NCBI RefSeq assembly: GCF_017833525.1
Contig: NZ_JAFICD010000006.1
Coordinates: 310,001-374,000, forward strand
Direction: 5' to 3'
DNA length: 64,000 bases
Source: Duganella sp. 1411
GTDB lineage: Bacteria > Pseudomonadota > Gammaproteobacteria > Burkholderiales > Burkholderiaceae_D
Shown here in pieces: positions 19,391-30,725 of this stretch. Under the pieces are notes generated by a model. That model did not search any database. It saw only the letters and a program-made list of their open reading frames with translations, and was not told where the DNA came from. The translations under genes and the position numbers were made by a program. Each line of letters opens with the position of its first letter. The first letter of the stretch is position 1.

Positions 19391-19981
19391 ATGCCGATCG
19401 AATTCTGGTTCGACTTCGCCAGCAACTACAGCTACCTGAGCGTGATGCGCATGCGCCAGCTGGCGCCGAACGGCGTGACCTGGCGCCCCTTCCTGCTCGG
19501 CCCCATCTTCAAGGACGCCGGCTGGAACAACTCCCCCTTCGTGCTGCAAAAAGACAAAGGCGCCTACGTCTGGCAGGACATGCCGCGCCAGTGCGCCAAA
19601 TACGGCCTGCCGTGGCGCCAACCAAGCGAATTCCCGCGCAACTCGCTGCTGGCCGCGCGCGTCGGCATCCTGTGTGAAGGGCAGCCATGGATGGCGGATT
19701 TTTGCGAGCGCGTCATGCTGGCCAACTTCGCCGAAGACCGCGACATCGCCAGCGCCGAAAACATCGGCGAAATCCTCTCCGCGCTGGGCCGGGACGCCGA
19801 CGCCATCCTGCGCGCCGCCCAAGCCGACGACAACAAAGCCCGGCTGCGCGCGCGCACCGAACAAGTCAAGGCGCTGCACATCTTCGGCGCCCCGACCTTC
19901 ATGGTGGGCCAGGCGATGTTCTGGGGGAACGACCGCCTCGACGACGCCCTCGCCTACGCCCAGGGCGCCGCGCCCGCCTAA
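19391..19981 (+). CDS. 2-hydroxychromene-2-carboxylate isomerase family protein (DsbA fold)
   Basis: A 196-residue thioredoxin-fold protein of the kappa-GST/HCCA isomerase type. FWFDFASNYSYLS (5-17) holds the Ser that replaces the DsbA cysteines, and GAPTFMV near 168 is the cis-Pro loop. Relatives isomerise hydroxychromene carboxylate in naphthalene breakdown using glutathione, but no aromatic pathway is nearby, so the substrate is unknown. GGGAG lies just upstream of the start. The 3' end runs 4 bases into the stop region of the convergent DUF2145 gene. Confidence 0.85.
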   Translation: MPIEFWFDFASNYSYLSVMRMRQLAPNGVTWRPFLLGPIFKDAGWNNSPFVLQKDKGAYVWQDMPRQCAKYGLPWRQPSEFPRNSLLAARVGILCEGQPWMADFCERVMLANFAEDRDIASAENIGEILSALGRDADAILRAAQADDNKARLRARTEQVKALHIFGAPTFMVGQAMFWGNDRLDDALAYAQGAAPA

Positions 19982-20886
19982 TCCAGCGGCACCACGCGAT
20001 CGCCCTCGCCCGGCACGCAGCCGGCGGCGACCGGGGTCCAGCCCCGGTGGACAACCACCCGCCGCTCGTCATGGCACAACTCCACCCGCTCGCTGGCCGG
20101 GAAGCGCTCGCGCACAAACGCCTCGATCGTCGACGGCAGGCTGACGCGCAGCTTCATCTCCGCCACATCCTGTTCCGGATGATCGTTCAAATGCACCAGC
20201 GGCACGAAATACGACGCCAGCATCAACAGGCGCGAATCGACGTCGACCGGCTGCGGCGCATAGCGCTGCCCGCGCAGCCAGTCTTGCGCGCGTTCGCGCA
20301 GGTCGTCGCCGTCGGCCAGATCGCCCCAGCCGGCGGCCAGCATCTCCATCACCCATTGATTACAGTTCTGATAGCGCGTGCCGTACGCGTAGGCGTTGGC
20401 GCTGTACCGGGCGGCCAGCATGTGCTGCACGCGCGGCCGGTCCAGCAAGGCCGGACGCAAGGCCAGCACCGATGCCGGCGGCAGCCGCACGATGCTCAGG
20501 TAACCCACTTTGGGATCGTCGGTGCCCATTGCGAAACCGGCCAGGCCCTGATCGAAAATACGCGGACGGCTTTCGTCGCAGGCGTAATACAACTGGCGCG
20601 CCGACCACACGCCCTCCTCCGACCGCCACGCCAGCGCGGCGTGCGAATAGCGGATGCCGAAGCGCGACAAGTCCAGGCCGGAGCGGCTGACCAGCACCAC
20701 GCCGTCGCCGGCGCCGGCCAGCTCCTCGCGCAGCACGCCGGCGAAGCGCAGCAGGCGATCCTGCTCGGCCGCCGTCAGCGGCTGCGCGCGGTCGCAGAAA
20801 CGCGAGGATGTGGAAGCGCCGGCATGCGCGGCGCCGGACACGACGCACGCCAGCAGCAGCGGCGCCAGCGCGCGCGGAATCTTCAA
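19978..20886 (-). CDS. Secreted DUF2145 family protein
   Basis: Matches the DUF2145 family by eye (SRSGLDLSRFGIRYSHAAL, then NCNQWVMEMLA). The conserved His in YSHAAL and Cys in NCNQW suggest an NlpC/P60-like arrangement, an inference. No ATG is well placed. I use a TTG at 20886 because the signal peptide (LKIPRALAPLLLACVVSGAAHA) begins right there and it lies 4 bases after the preceding stop, giving 302 residues. Acts in the periplasm, role unknown. Likely co-transcribed with the small secreted protein gene upstream. Confidence 0.75.
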   Translation of the reverse strand: MKIPRALAPLLLACVVSGAAHAGASTSSRFCDRAQPLTAAEQDRLLRFAGVLREELAGAGDGVVLVSRSGLDLSRFGIRYSHAALAWRSEEGVWSARQLYYACDESRPRIFDQGLAGFAMGTDDPKVGYLSIVRLPPASVLALRPALLDRPRVQHMLAARYSANAYAYGTRYQNCNQWVMEMLAAGWGDLADGDDLRERAQDWLRGQRYAPQPVDVDSRLLMLASYFVPLVHLNDHPEQDVAEMKLRVSLPSTIEAFVRERFPASERVELCHDERRVVVHRGWTPVAAGCVPGEGDRVVPLD

Positions 20887-20890
20887 CCGA

Positions 20891-21346
20891 TTACAGCGTG
20901 ACAGGACGCGAAGCCAGTTCGCTATACCACTCGTCAGCCAGGACCAGATAGAACGGCTGGCGCGTATCGCCGCGACCGAACTCGATGCCGTAGACGCGGT
21001 TTTGCGCGTACATCTTGTCGCCGGCGGCAAGTTGCTGCTGCTCGAACGTCGCCTGCGGCATGTCCAGCACAATGCGCTCATCGGGATCGTCGGCTTGCAG
21101 CGTCAGGCGAGTGCGGCCGGCGCGGTCCGGCGTCTGCGCGATCTGGATGATGCGGTAATCGCCATCGGCCACCTTGCGGTCGCGCCTGGAGCTGTCGCTG
21201 GAACCGGACAGCGAATCGGACACGCTGCCGCTCGACGCCGAACCGGCGCTGGAGGCCGACGAGGCGAAACTCTCGGCGTTGGCGCCCAGCGCCAGGGTCA
21301 AGGCGCCGGCGGCGGCGATGCAGCGAAGTGCGATGGAGATGGACAT
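20891..21346 (-). CDS. Small secreted Ser-rich protein, unknown function
   Basis: A 151-residue protein with a signal peptide (about 1-24, ending GANA) and a Ser/Ala/Gly-rich linker (25-55). A beta-rich domain follows (DYRIIQIAQTPD to the end). I start it at MSISIALR because AAAGGAATT precedes it. I do not recognise a family. It is followed 4 bases later by the DUF2145 gene, so the pair may function together in the periplasm. It diverges from metH. Confidence 0.65.
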   Translation of the reverse strand: MSISIALRCIAAAGALTLALGANAESFASSASSAGSASSGSVSDSLSGSSDSSRRDRKVADGDYRIIQIAQTPDRAGRTRLTLQADDPDERIVLDMPQATFEQQQLAAGDKMYAQNRVYGIEFGRGDTRQPFYLVLADEWYSELASRPVTL

Positions 21347-21494
21347 CTGGAATTCCTTTATTTTGCGAACAGGAAGTATAAATGCTTCCCCGCGCAGGCA
21401 GAGCAAAAATTCAAAAGCAAACCAACATGTACAGTATTGAGCAATCAATAAAGCTTGTCAACCAAATTTCTGTTGCTGCGATGCAGCGGCCGCC

Positions 21495-21507
21495 TGAAGC
21501 TTATTCA
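21495..21507 (+). promoter_or_regulatory. MetR-type box upstream of metH
   Basis: TGAAGCTTATTCA fits the MetR consensus TGAA-N5-TTCA, with T at the centre. It is flanked by CC and GG, extending the dyad to 6-bp arms. It ends 9 bases before a TATAAT at 21517-21522, so it overlaps the -35 position, where an activator could contact RNA polymerase. MetR activation of metH is known in E. coli; operation here is inference. Confidence 0.6.
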
Positions 21508-21516
21508 GGGATGCCG

Positions 21517-21522
21517 TATAAT
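21517..21522 (+). promoter_or_regulatory. Putative metH -10 element
   Basis: An exact TATAAT lies about 55 bases before the metH start. There is no good -35 hexamer at 17 bases; the MetR-type dyad occupies that place, consistent with an activator-dependent promoter. Confidence 0.5.
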
Positions 21523-21577
21523 TTTAGACCGGCGACCGCTTCAGTCCGCCGCGCCCTCCGATCAAAGAAAGTACTAA

Positions 21578-25378
<3,801 letters not shown>

Positions 25379-25393
25379 TCGAAGGCGATCAGA

Positions 25394-25422
25394 ACCACGT
25401 CTAAACCACGTCTAAACCACGT
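25394..25422. repeat. Tandem 11-bp repeat at the edge of a palindromic element
   Basis: ACCACGTCTAA occurs twice and then ACCACGT a third time, running directly into the CACGTAGGG end of the adjacent repeat. It looks like local slippage or partial duplication of the element's border. Confidence 0.75.
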
Positions 25423-25514
25423 AGGGCGGATTAGGCGGAACGCCGTAATCGGCCATGCATGCGCTAACGTGGCGCATGCATGGCCGATTACGCTTCGCTA
25501 ATCCGCCCTACGTG
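25418..25514. repeat. GTAGGGCGGATTA palindromic element, complete short form
   Basis: Begins with CACGTAGGGCGGATTA and ends with its near-perfect reverse complement TAATCCGCCCTACGTG. The centre CATGCATGCGC ... GCGCATGCATG is also palindromic, so the whole 97 bases form one long hairpin. It lies downstream of metH and may end its transcript. Confidence 0.88.
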
Positions 25515-25617
25515 ATTTATCGTCAAATTTAGCTGGCCGCAGGTCCCTTGAACTTTTAAGAACGCCGAAGGCCTAACCAAGTACGCCGCCATCACGCGGC
25601 ATACTAGGGAGGACGAT

Positions 25618-26004
25618 ATGGCAACTAACTCATCCAATACATCCGCCAAGCGCTGGCAGGACCAGCTGATCCTGTTATTGGGCCTGTGGTTCTTTATTAC
25701 GCCCTGGGTGTTTGGCTATCCGGTCCCGTCGGTGCAGGCGTGGACCGCGTTCATCTCGGGCGCGGTGATCGCGCTGCTAGCGGCGTTCGATCTGTACAAG
25801 ACCTACTTCTGGGCCGTCATGCTCAACCTGCTGCTGGGGATATGGGTGGCGGTGTCGCCATGGGTGCTGGGGCTGGCGGCCAATGTCGAGTTGACGTGGA
25901 ATTCGGTGATCGTCGGCGTCGCGGTGGCCGTGCTGGCGCTGTGGGAGATGCGCACCGATCCGGAGCTGGTCAAGCATTGGCCGGGGGCCGGGCATGCCAC
26001 TTGA
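25618..26004 (+). CDS. SPW repeat membrane protein
   Basis: A 128-residue protein with four membrane segments in two similar halves. Each half carries the SPW-type signature: WFFITPWVFGY (24-34) and WVAVSPWVLGL (76-86). Function of the family is unknown. GGGAGG is placed ideally before the start. It is flanked on both sides by palindromic repeats and has no obvious operon partner. Confidence 0.85.
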   Translation: MATNSSNTSAKRWQDQLILLLGLWFFITPWVFGYPVPSVQAWTAFISGAVIALLAAFDLYKTYFWAVMLNLLLGIWVAVSPWVLGLAANVELTWNSVIVGVAVAVLALWEMRTDPELVKHWPGAGHAT

Positions 26005-26020
26005 ATCGTGGCGCGGGGTT

Positions 26021-26082
26021 CATGCATGCGCCGCTGGCGGCGCATGCATGGCGGATTACGCTGCGCTAATCCGCCCTACGTG
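26021..26082. repeat. GTAGGGCGGATTA element, right half
   Basis: CATGCATGCGCC-GCT-GGCGGCGCATGCATG forms a central hairpin. It is followed by GCGGATTACG and TAATCCGCCCTACGTG, the usual right end. The left end is missing. Confidence 0.82.
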
Positions 26083-26136
26083 ATCCCCGGATTTTCGAAG
26101 GTCACCGGATTTTCAAAGGTCCCCGGATTTTCGAAG
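26083..26136. repeat. Three tandem copies of an 18-bp unit
   Basis: Units at 26083, 26101 and 26119 share CCGGATTTTC-AAG with few changes. They stand directly after the right half of the palindromic element and 20 bases from the stop of the convergent EAL-HDOD gene. No function is evident. Confidence 0.8.
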
Positions 26137-26156
26137 GTCGCGTGGCATCATCGCCA

Positions 26157-27449
26157 TCACAGCGCGTAGCGCACGACGTTGTCGCTCCATTCGAAGGCGG
26201 CCAGTTCCAGCTCCACCAGTTCATCGGTGGACATCGCCAGGTTGCGCAGCGCCGGGACGATTTGCTCGTCCATCTCCTCGATGCGCTCGATGCATTCGGC
26301 CAACTTGAGCAGGTCGCCGTGGAAGCCGCCGCGGTGCAGCAGCGCGTCCGAGACGTCGTCGTTGACCGGGATCTGCGCCAGGATCTCCGCCATCGGCATG
26401 CCGAACAAGGTGTCCATCAGCGACATGATGCCAACCGTGAAGGCGATGTCGGCGACGTGGCGCTGGCTCGGCCGCAGCTTGCCGGCCAGCAGTTCCAGCA
26501 ACCGCCCGCGCGTGGTTGCCAGCATCAGCAACGGCGTCATGCTGTGGCCGCGCTTGCTCGGCTCGGCGTACAGCATGATCTGCAGCCAGCGCTGCAACTG
26601 GCGCCGGCCCAGCAAGGTCACCGCCTGGCTCAGCGAATCGATGCGCTGGCGCGCGCCGACGGCCGGTGTGTTCACCAGCCGCAGCAGGTTGAGCGCCAGC
26701 GACACGTCACGCTTGATAGCGCGTTCGATCTCGATATTGTCGGCATCCGATGTGACCAGCGTCATCAGCTCCATCACCGCCAGTTGCGACGGCGACAGCT
26801 TCTTGCCGCTCATGATCACCGGCCGCGAGAAGTAATACCCCTGGAAATAATCGAACTCCAGGTCCAGCGCGTTCTTGAATTCCTCGCGCGTCTCGACCTT
26901 TTCGGCCACCAGTTTCTTTCTCTGCTGGCGGAAGCGCGGCGCCAGCTTCATCAAGGCCGACAGCGGCGTGTTGCGCATGTCCATCTTGACGTATTCGATC
27001 CACGGCACCAGCGCCGCGACGGTGTCGTTCTCGCCGGACACGTCGGCCAGCGCGAAGCGGAAGCCGTGGCCGGCCAGTTCCGCCACGCGCCCCAGCAATT
27101 GCGGCGTGGCCGGCACGGTGGCGCACAGCTCGAGCACCATCCTCTCCCGTGGCAGGAAAGAAAAAATGTCGGTCATGATGACGTCGGCGTCGACATTGAC
27201 GAAACCAAGCGCGTCGCCGACCGTCCGCTCCATCCCCAGCTGCGACGCGTGGGCGATCACCGCCGCCGTCGCCGACAGCTCGGTGGTGATATGCGCCGGC
27301 CCGACCGGCGAATTACGAAAAAGTAACTCGTAGCCGAACAGGTTTTGATTACGGTCGAGGATGGGCTGGCGTCCCAGATAGAATTCGCGCACGCGCAGAT
27401 CGCGCGGTCCGGCGTCGTGGAGGGAGAGATCGATCATTGCTTCTGCCAT
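26157..27449 (-). CDS. Degenerate EAL domain plus HDOD domain signalling protein
   Basis: A 430-residue protein. The N-terminal half (about 20-220) is EAL-like with YELLFRN at 40-46 in place of EAL-x-R, FVNVD retained, ADVSGEN where active enzymes have DDFG, and EKVET retained. The C-terminal half (about 228-430) is an HDOD domain. This YuxH/CdgJ-like architecture usually lacks c-di-GMP phosphodiesterase activity and works as an adaptor, for example on motility. Loss of catalytic residues is seen here; the adaptor role is inference. A weak AGGA precedes the start. Confidence 0.87.
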   Translation of the reverse strand: MAEAMIDLSLHDAGPRDLRVREFYLGRQPILDRNQNLFGYELLFRNSPVGPAHITTELSATAAVIAHASQLGMERTVGDALGFVNVDADVIMTDIFSFLPRERMVLELCATVPATPQLLGRVAELAGHGFRFALADVSGENDTVAALVPWIEYVKMDMRNTPLSALMKLAPRFRQQRKKLVAEKVETREEFKNALDLEFDYFQGYYFSRPVIMSGKKLSPSQLAVMELMTLVTSDADNIEIERAIKRDVSLALNLLRLVNTPAVGARQRIDSLSQAVTLLGRRQLQRWLQIMLYAEPSKRGHSMTPLLMLATTRGRLLELLAGKLRPSQRHVADIAFTVGIMSLMDTLFGMPMAEILAQIPVNDDVSDALLHRGGFHGDLLKLAECIERIEEMDEQIVPALRNLAMSTDELVELELAAFEWSDNVVRYAL

Positions 27450-27525
27450 TCCTGTCAGGGAGCGAATATTTCGCTGTACTAAGATTTTGACAGCAATAAT
27501 CCCGCCTGTCTTGACAATTTAGCGT

Positions 27526-28299
27526 TCAATCATTCGCTTGTGGCACACCGTCGATAAAAAGCTTCAGCTCGCCACTGGCAAATGCTGTCCATTGTTCATT
27601 GGTCGTTAGTGGCTGGGTAACGATAATTGCCACCCGATCATTGGGCGTTGTCACCTCGGAAAAATCGACGCTGACATCCTCGTCGGACAGCCTGGCGGTG
27701 TCGAACGGATATTTGCGCACCAGATAAAACAGATTGGTCGAGCAATGGGCGAACAGCTCGCCGCCGGACGACAACAACATATTAAAGGTGCCGTGGGCGG
27801 CGATTTCAGCCACCAGCACGCCCAGCACGGCGCGCAATTCCGCCAACGCCGGCCGCTGCTCGCCGAACCGGGCGCGCAACTGCTGCAAAATATAGCAGAA
27901 GGCCCGCTCGCTGTCGGTGTTGCCGACCGGGCGGAAGGCGCCGTTCAGCAGCGGATGGAACTCCTTGAGGTCGCCGTTATGGGCGAACACCCAATATTGG
28001 CCCCACAGCTCGCGCACGAAGGGGTGGCAATTCTCCAGCGCGACCCGGCCCTGCGTCGCCTTGCGGATATGCGCGATGACATTGGTGGACTTGATCGGAT
28101 AACGCTTGATCAATTCGGCGATGGGCGAGGCGATCGCGGCCTGGTGATCGACGAAGTGGCGCACGCCGACGCCCTCGAAAAACGCGATGCCCCAGCCGTC
28201 GTGGTGGGTATCGGTGTGGCCGCCGCGCATGGCGAAGCCTGTAAAACTGAACACGATGTCGGTCGGGACATTGCAGTTCATGCCGAGTAGCTGACACAT
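27526..28299 (-). CDS. Class II glutamine amidotransferase, YafJ type
   Basis: A 257-residue Ntn-hydrolase. The start MCQLLGMN puts the nucleophile at Cys2 after Met removal, which fixes the start codon. Conserved features are RGGHTDTHHDGWGIAF, the HIRKAT motif and AHNGDL with the GNTDSE loop, all of the GATase_4 fold. Standalone proteins of this family hydrolyse glutamine or related gamma-glutamyl amides; no synthase partner is adjacent. Length is typical. Confidence 0.87.
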   Translation of the reverse strand: MCQLLGMNCNVPTDIVFSFTGFAMRGGHTDTHHDGWGIAFFEGVGVRHFVDHQAAIASPIAELIKRYPIKSTNVIAHIRKATQGRVALENCHPFVRELWGQYWVFAHNGDLKEFHPLLNGAFRPVGNTDSERAFCYILQQLRARFGEQRPALAELRAVLGVLVAEIAAHGTFNMLLSSGGELFAHCSTNLFYLVRKYPFDTARLSDEDVSVDFSEVTTPNDRVAIIVTQPLTTNEQWTAFASGELKLFIDGVPQAND

Positions 28300-28426
28300 T
28301 ATTTCTTTTCTCTTCCCGCAGTGGACGATGCAACGAACAATATAACAGCTAGCGGAGAAAAACCAATGACAGCGGCCGAAGACCGGATTAACCTATTGAT
28401 AATATTGCCACTCCCGATCGCCACCA

Positions 28427-29065
28427 ATGCGCAAAACACTATCCACCCTGCTGCTGGCGCTGCTGGCGACGGCGTCCACCGCGCAACCCGCCTTGCAGCC
28501 TGCAACGCCGCGCGCAGCAAAAACCCCGCAAGCCCTGGTCGAGGCCGCCCGCAGCCAGGTCGGCGTGACCTTGACCTACGATCCGGCCTACCGGCGCCTC
28601 GCCTACCCCAACGGCGACGTGCCGATCGAGCGCGGCGTGTGCACCGACGTCGTGGTGCGGGCCTATCGAAAATTGGATCTCGACCTGCAAGCGCTGGTGC
28701 ATCAGGATATGAAAAAGGCGTGGGGCGCCTATACCCACCAGGCGCGCTGGCAATTGAAGGCCCCCGATCCGAATATCGATCACCGGCGGGTGCCCAACCT
28801 GGCGACCTTTTTCGCCCGCCACGGCACGGCGCTGCCGGCCAGCCCGGAGGCGAAAGCCTACCTCCCCGGCGACATCGTCACGTGGCGCCTGCCGCACGAC
28901 CTGACCCACATCGGCATCGTGTCCGACAAATTCTCGGGCGATGGCGTGCCGCTGATCATCCACAACATCGGCGCCGGCGCCAGGGAGGAAAACATGCTGT
29001 TCGCCTATCCCATCACGGGACACTACCGCTGGCATCCACGGACGGAAGCGGACCGGCCAAGGTAG
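28427..29065 (+). CDS. Secreted DUF1287 family protein, NlpC/P60-like
   Basis: A 212-residue protein with a signal peptide (about 1-19). RGVCTDVVVRAYR (C72), DLTHIGIVSD (H161) and IIHNIGAG (H179) give a Cys/His arrangement like papain-fold amidases. DUF1287 proteins are periplasmic and of unproven function; cell-wall peptide cleavage is an inference from the fold. It is convergent with the DUF3567 gene, with a G/C hairpin in between. Confidence 0.82.
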   Translation: MRKTLSTLLLALLATASTAQPALQPATPRAAKTPQALVEAARSQVGVTLTYDPAYRRLAYPNGDVPIERGVCTDVVVRAYRKLDLDLQALVHQDMKKAWGAYTHQARWQLKAPDPNIDHRRVPNLATFFARHGTALPASPEAKAYLPGDIVTWRLPHDLTHIGIVSDKFSGDGVPLIIHNIGAGAREENMLFAYPITGHYRWHPRTEADRPR

Positions 29066-29071
29066 AAATGC

Positions 29072-29108
29072 CGAGGGGGACGGCCGGCAACGCCGACCAT
29101 CCCCCTCG
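29072..29108. terminator. Possible bidirectional terminator hairpin
   Basis: CGAGGGGGA pairs with TCCCCCTCG around an inner GC-rich region that can pair further. It lies between two convergent stop codons. No U-run follows on either strand, so termination is uncertain. Confidence 0.4.
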
Positions 29109-29129
29109 TGCTACAAACGCAAGATTTTG

Positions 29130-29387
29130 TTAGTGCAACAACACCGGATGACTCATGAGTTCGTCATAACTGCCCAAGAATTCATCAATCTCGGCCATGG
29201 TCGGCTCGCCGGCGATCAATTCGTTGACGTCGCGGCGGAAATTCTGTGCCAGGATGCCATTGATAAAAATCTCCCGTTTGCCGCCTTTGTCGACGATTTC
29301 ATAGCCGCCAAAACGCAACGCATCCAGAGTACGATCCGCGCCGAATTCGACAACGCTGTATTGCTCGCTGTTATAGATGAGGTTCAT
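29130..29387 (-). CDS. DUF3567 family protein
   Basis: An 85-residue protein starting MNLIYNSEQYSVVEF and ending in the conserved GSYDELMSHPVLLH, which matches the betaproteobacterial DUF3567 family. Cytoplasmic, function unknown. AAAGGAAG stands just before the chosen start; reading to 29441 would add 18 poorly conserved residues. Confidence 0.85.
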   Translation of the reverse strand: MNLIYNSEQYSVVEFGADRTLDALRFGGYEIVDKGGKREIFINGILAQNFRRDVNELIAGEPTMAEIDEFLGSYDELMSHPVLLH

Positions 29388-29500
29388 TTTGCTTCCTTTC
29401 TCCAGGGGCGAAACACTGCTCGGTTTCACTTCACTACCCACATGGGGTTTAAAGTGGACGATTCAAGTCTAAAGAACAGGACCCGATCTGCAGGCAGGGC

Positions 29501-29938
29501 TTAGGCCGCGATGTCGGATTGCAAGTCCAGCAAGTCGCCGTACGGGGCCTCGGACAGCCATGCACGCAGCAGTTCGAGGTGTTCAGCAGTAGCCAGACTG
29601 ATGTAGAGCCGCGCCGGAGGCCGACGCAGCACACGGTTCAATGTTACTCGCAAAACGAGATTACCGGTGCAATGGAGACATCCAGGGGCAATTCGCAACA
29701 CTTGTGGAATAGGAGCAACATCGACGGGACCGTCGGCGGGGTCGAAAGCGAGCGCCGAACCACCGTCCGACAAGCCCTCGAGAATGATGACGGTCGGCGC
29801 GCCGGCGGCGCCGGCTGGAAGGTCGGTGCCGAGGCGCGCCGCGATGGCCGCCTCGCGCGCGCCGGCGCGGGGGCCGGTCACCAGCCAGGTCGGCACCGGC
29901 GCCCGCGCGGGGGCGCCGGCCGCGTCTACAACCGCCAC
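29501..29938 (-). CDS. Small CobW/G3E-like protein without a canonical P-loop
   Basis: A 145-residue protein with a GTG start 4 bases after the ntrX-like stop. TWLVTGPRAGARE (17-29) resembles the start of a G3E GTPase but lacks GK(S/T). GCLHCTGN (C87, C90) followed by LRVTLNRVLR resembles the CxCC metal-site region of CobW proteins. The later GTPase and CobW C-terminal parts are missing. It could be a shrunken metal-binding relative or a remnant. Expression with the NtrYX-like pair is inferred from spacing. Confidence 0.6.
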   Translation of the reverse strand: MAVVDAAGAPARAPVPTWLVTGPRAGAREAAIAARLGTDLPAGAAGAPTVIILEGLSDGGSALAFDPADGPVDVAPIPQVLRIAPGCLHCTGNLVLRVTLNRVLRRPPARLYISLATAEHLELLRAWLSEAPYGDLLDLQSDIAA

Positions 29939-29942
29939 GGCC

Positions 29943-30656
29943 TCAGACGTTTTTCTTGGCCAGCTTGCCCGGCTCGACGCCCAGCTGCTTGAGCTTGCGG
30001 TACAGGTGGGTGCGTTCCAGGCCGGTTTTTTCCGCCACGCGCGTCATGCTGCCGCCTTCGCGGCCCAGATGGTGTTCGAAGTACATGCGCTCGAACGCGT
30101 CGCGCGCCTCGCGCAGCGGCAGGTCGAACGACAGGTTGAACATGTGGTTGTCGGCGCCGGCGATGGTGGCGCCGCCGCGCACCGCGATCGCCGCGGCCGG
30201 GTTGGGCTGGTTGAAGCCCACGCTGGGCGCCTCCTCCTGCTGCACCGCCGCCACCGGACGCGGCGCCAGCGCCGGCGCGCGCACCGTTTCCTGTGCCCGC
30301 GTCAAGCCCTGTTGCACCGCCTTGAGCAGCTTTTGCAGCGCGATCGGTTTTTCCAGGAAATTGAGCGCGCCGATGCGCGTGGCCTCGACTGCCGTATCGA
30401 TAGTCGCGTGGCCGGACATCATGATCACCGGCATGGTCAGCAAGCCGTCGCGCTGCCATTCCTTGAGCAAGGTGACGCCGTCGGTATCCGGCATCCAGAT
30501 ATCGAGCAGCACCAGATCCGGCGCGCCGCCGGCGCGCGCTTCGCGTGCCTGCTGGGCGTTCTCGGCCAGCTGTATTGCGTGTCCCTCATCGCTCAAGATT
30601 TCCGAGAGCAACTCGCGGATACCCATCTCATCGTCCACCACCAGAATGTTTGCCAT
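29943..30656 (-). CDS. NtrX-like response regulator lacking the AAA+ domain
   Basis: A 237-residue protein. Receiver domain 1-120 with acidic pocket DDE (8-10), phospho-acceptor D52 in LLDIWMPD and K in EKPI. A Pro/Ala-rich linker of about 50 residues and a Fis-type helix-turn-helix (about 200-230, TRVAEKTGLERTHLYRKLKQLGV) follow. NtrX proper has a sigma-54 ATPase domain between these parts, which is absent, so it cannot act as a classical sigma-54 activator. It is next to the NtrY-like kinase, its probable partner. Confidence 0.88.
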   Translation of the reverse strand: MANILVVDDEMGIRELLSEILSDEGHAIQLAENAQQAREARAGGAPDLVLLDIWMPDTDGVTLLKEWQRDGLLTMPVIMMSGHATIDTAVEATRIGALNFLEKPIALQKLLKAVQQGLTRAQETVRAPALAPRPVAAVQQEEAPSVGFNQPNPAAAIAVRGGATIAGADNHMFNLSFDLPLREARDAFERMYFEHHLGREGGSMTRVAEKTGLERTHLYRKLKQLGVEPGKLAKKNV

Positions 30657-30725
30657 CTTCCCTTGCCTTCCTCATTTTCGCCATCGATGCGGCAATGATT
30701 TTGTATTGAACTTGGTTTATTAACT

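Noticed and set aside
21347..21577. Possible SAH or cobalamin riboswitch in the metH leader.
   Set aside because: GC-rich stretches such as GTTGCTGCGATGCAGCGG suggested it, but neither the conserved SAH-riboswitch core nor a B12 box could be found.
25394..25514. Candidate CRISPR-like array in the metH downstream region.
   Set aside because: The repeats are 11 bp in direct tandem with no spacers and merge into a palindrome. No cas gene is present.
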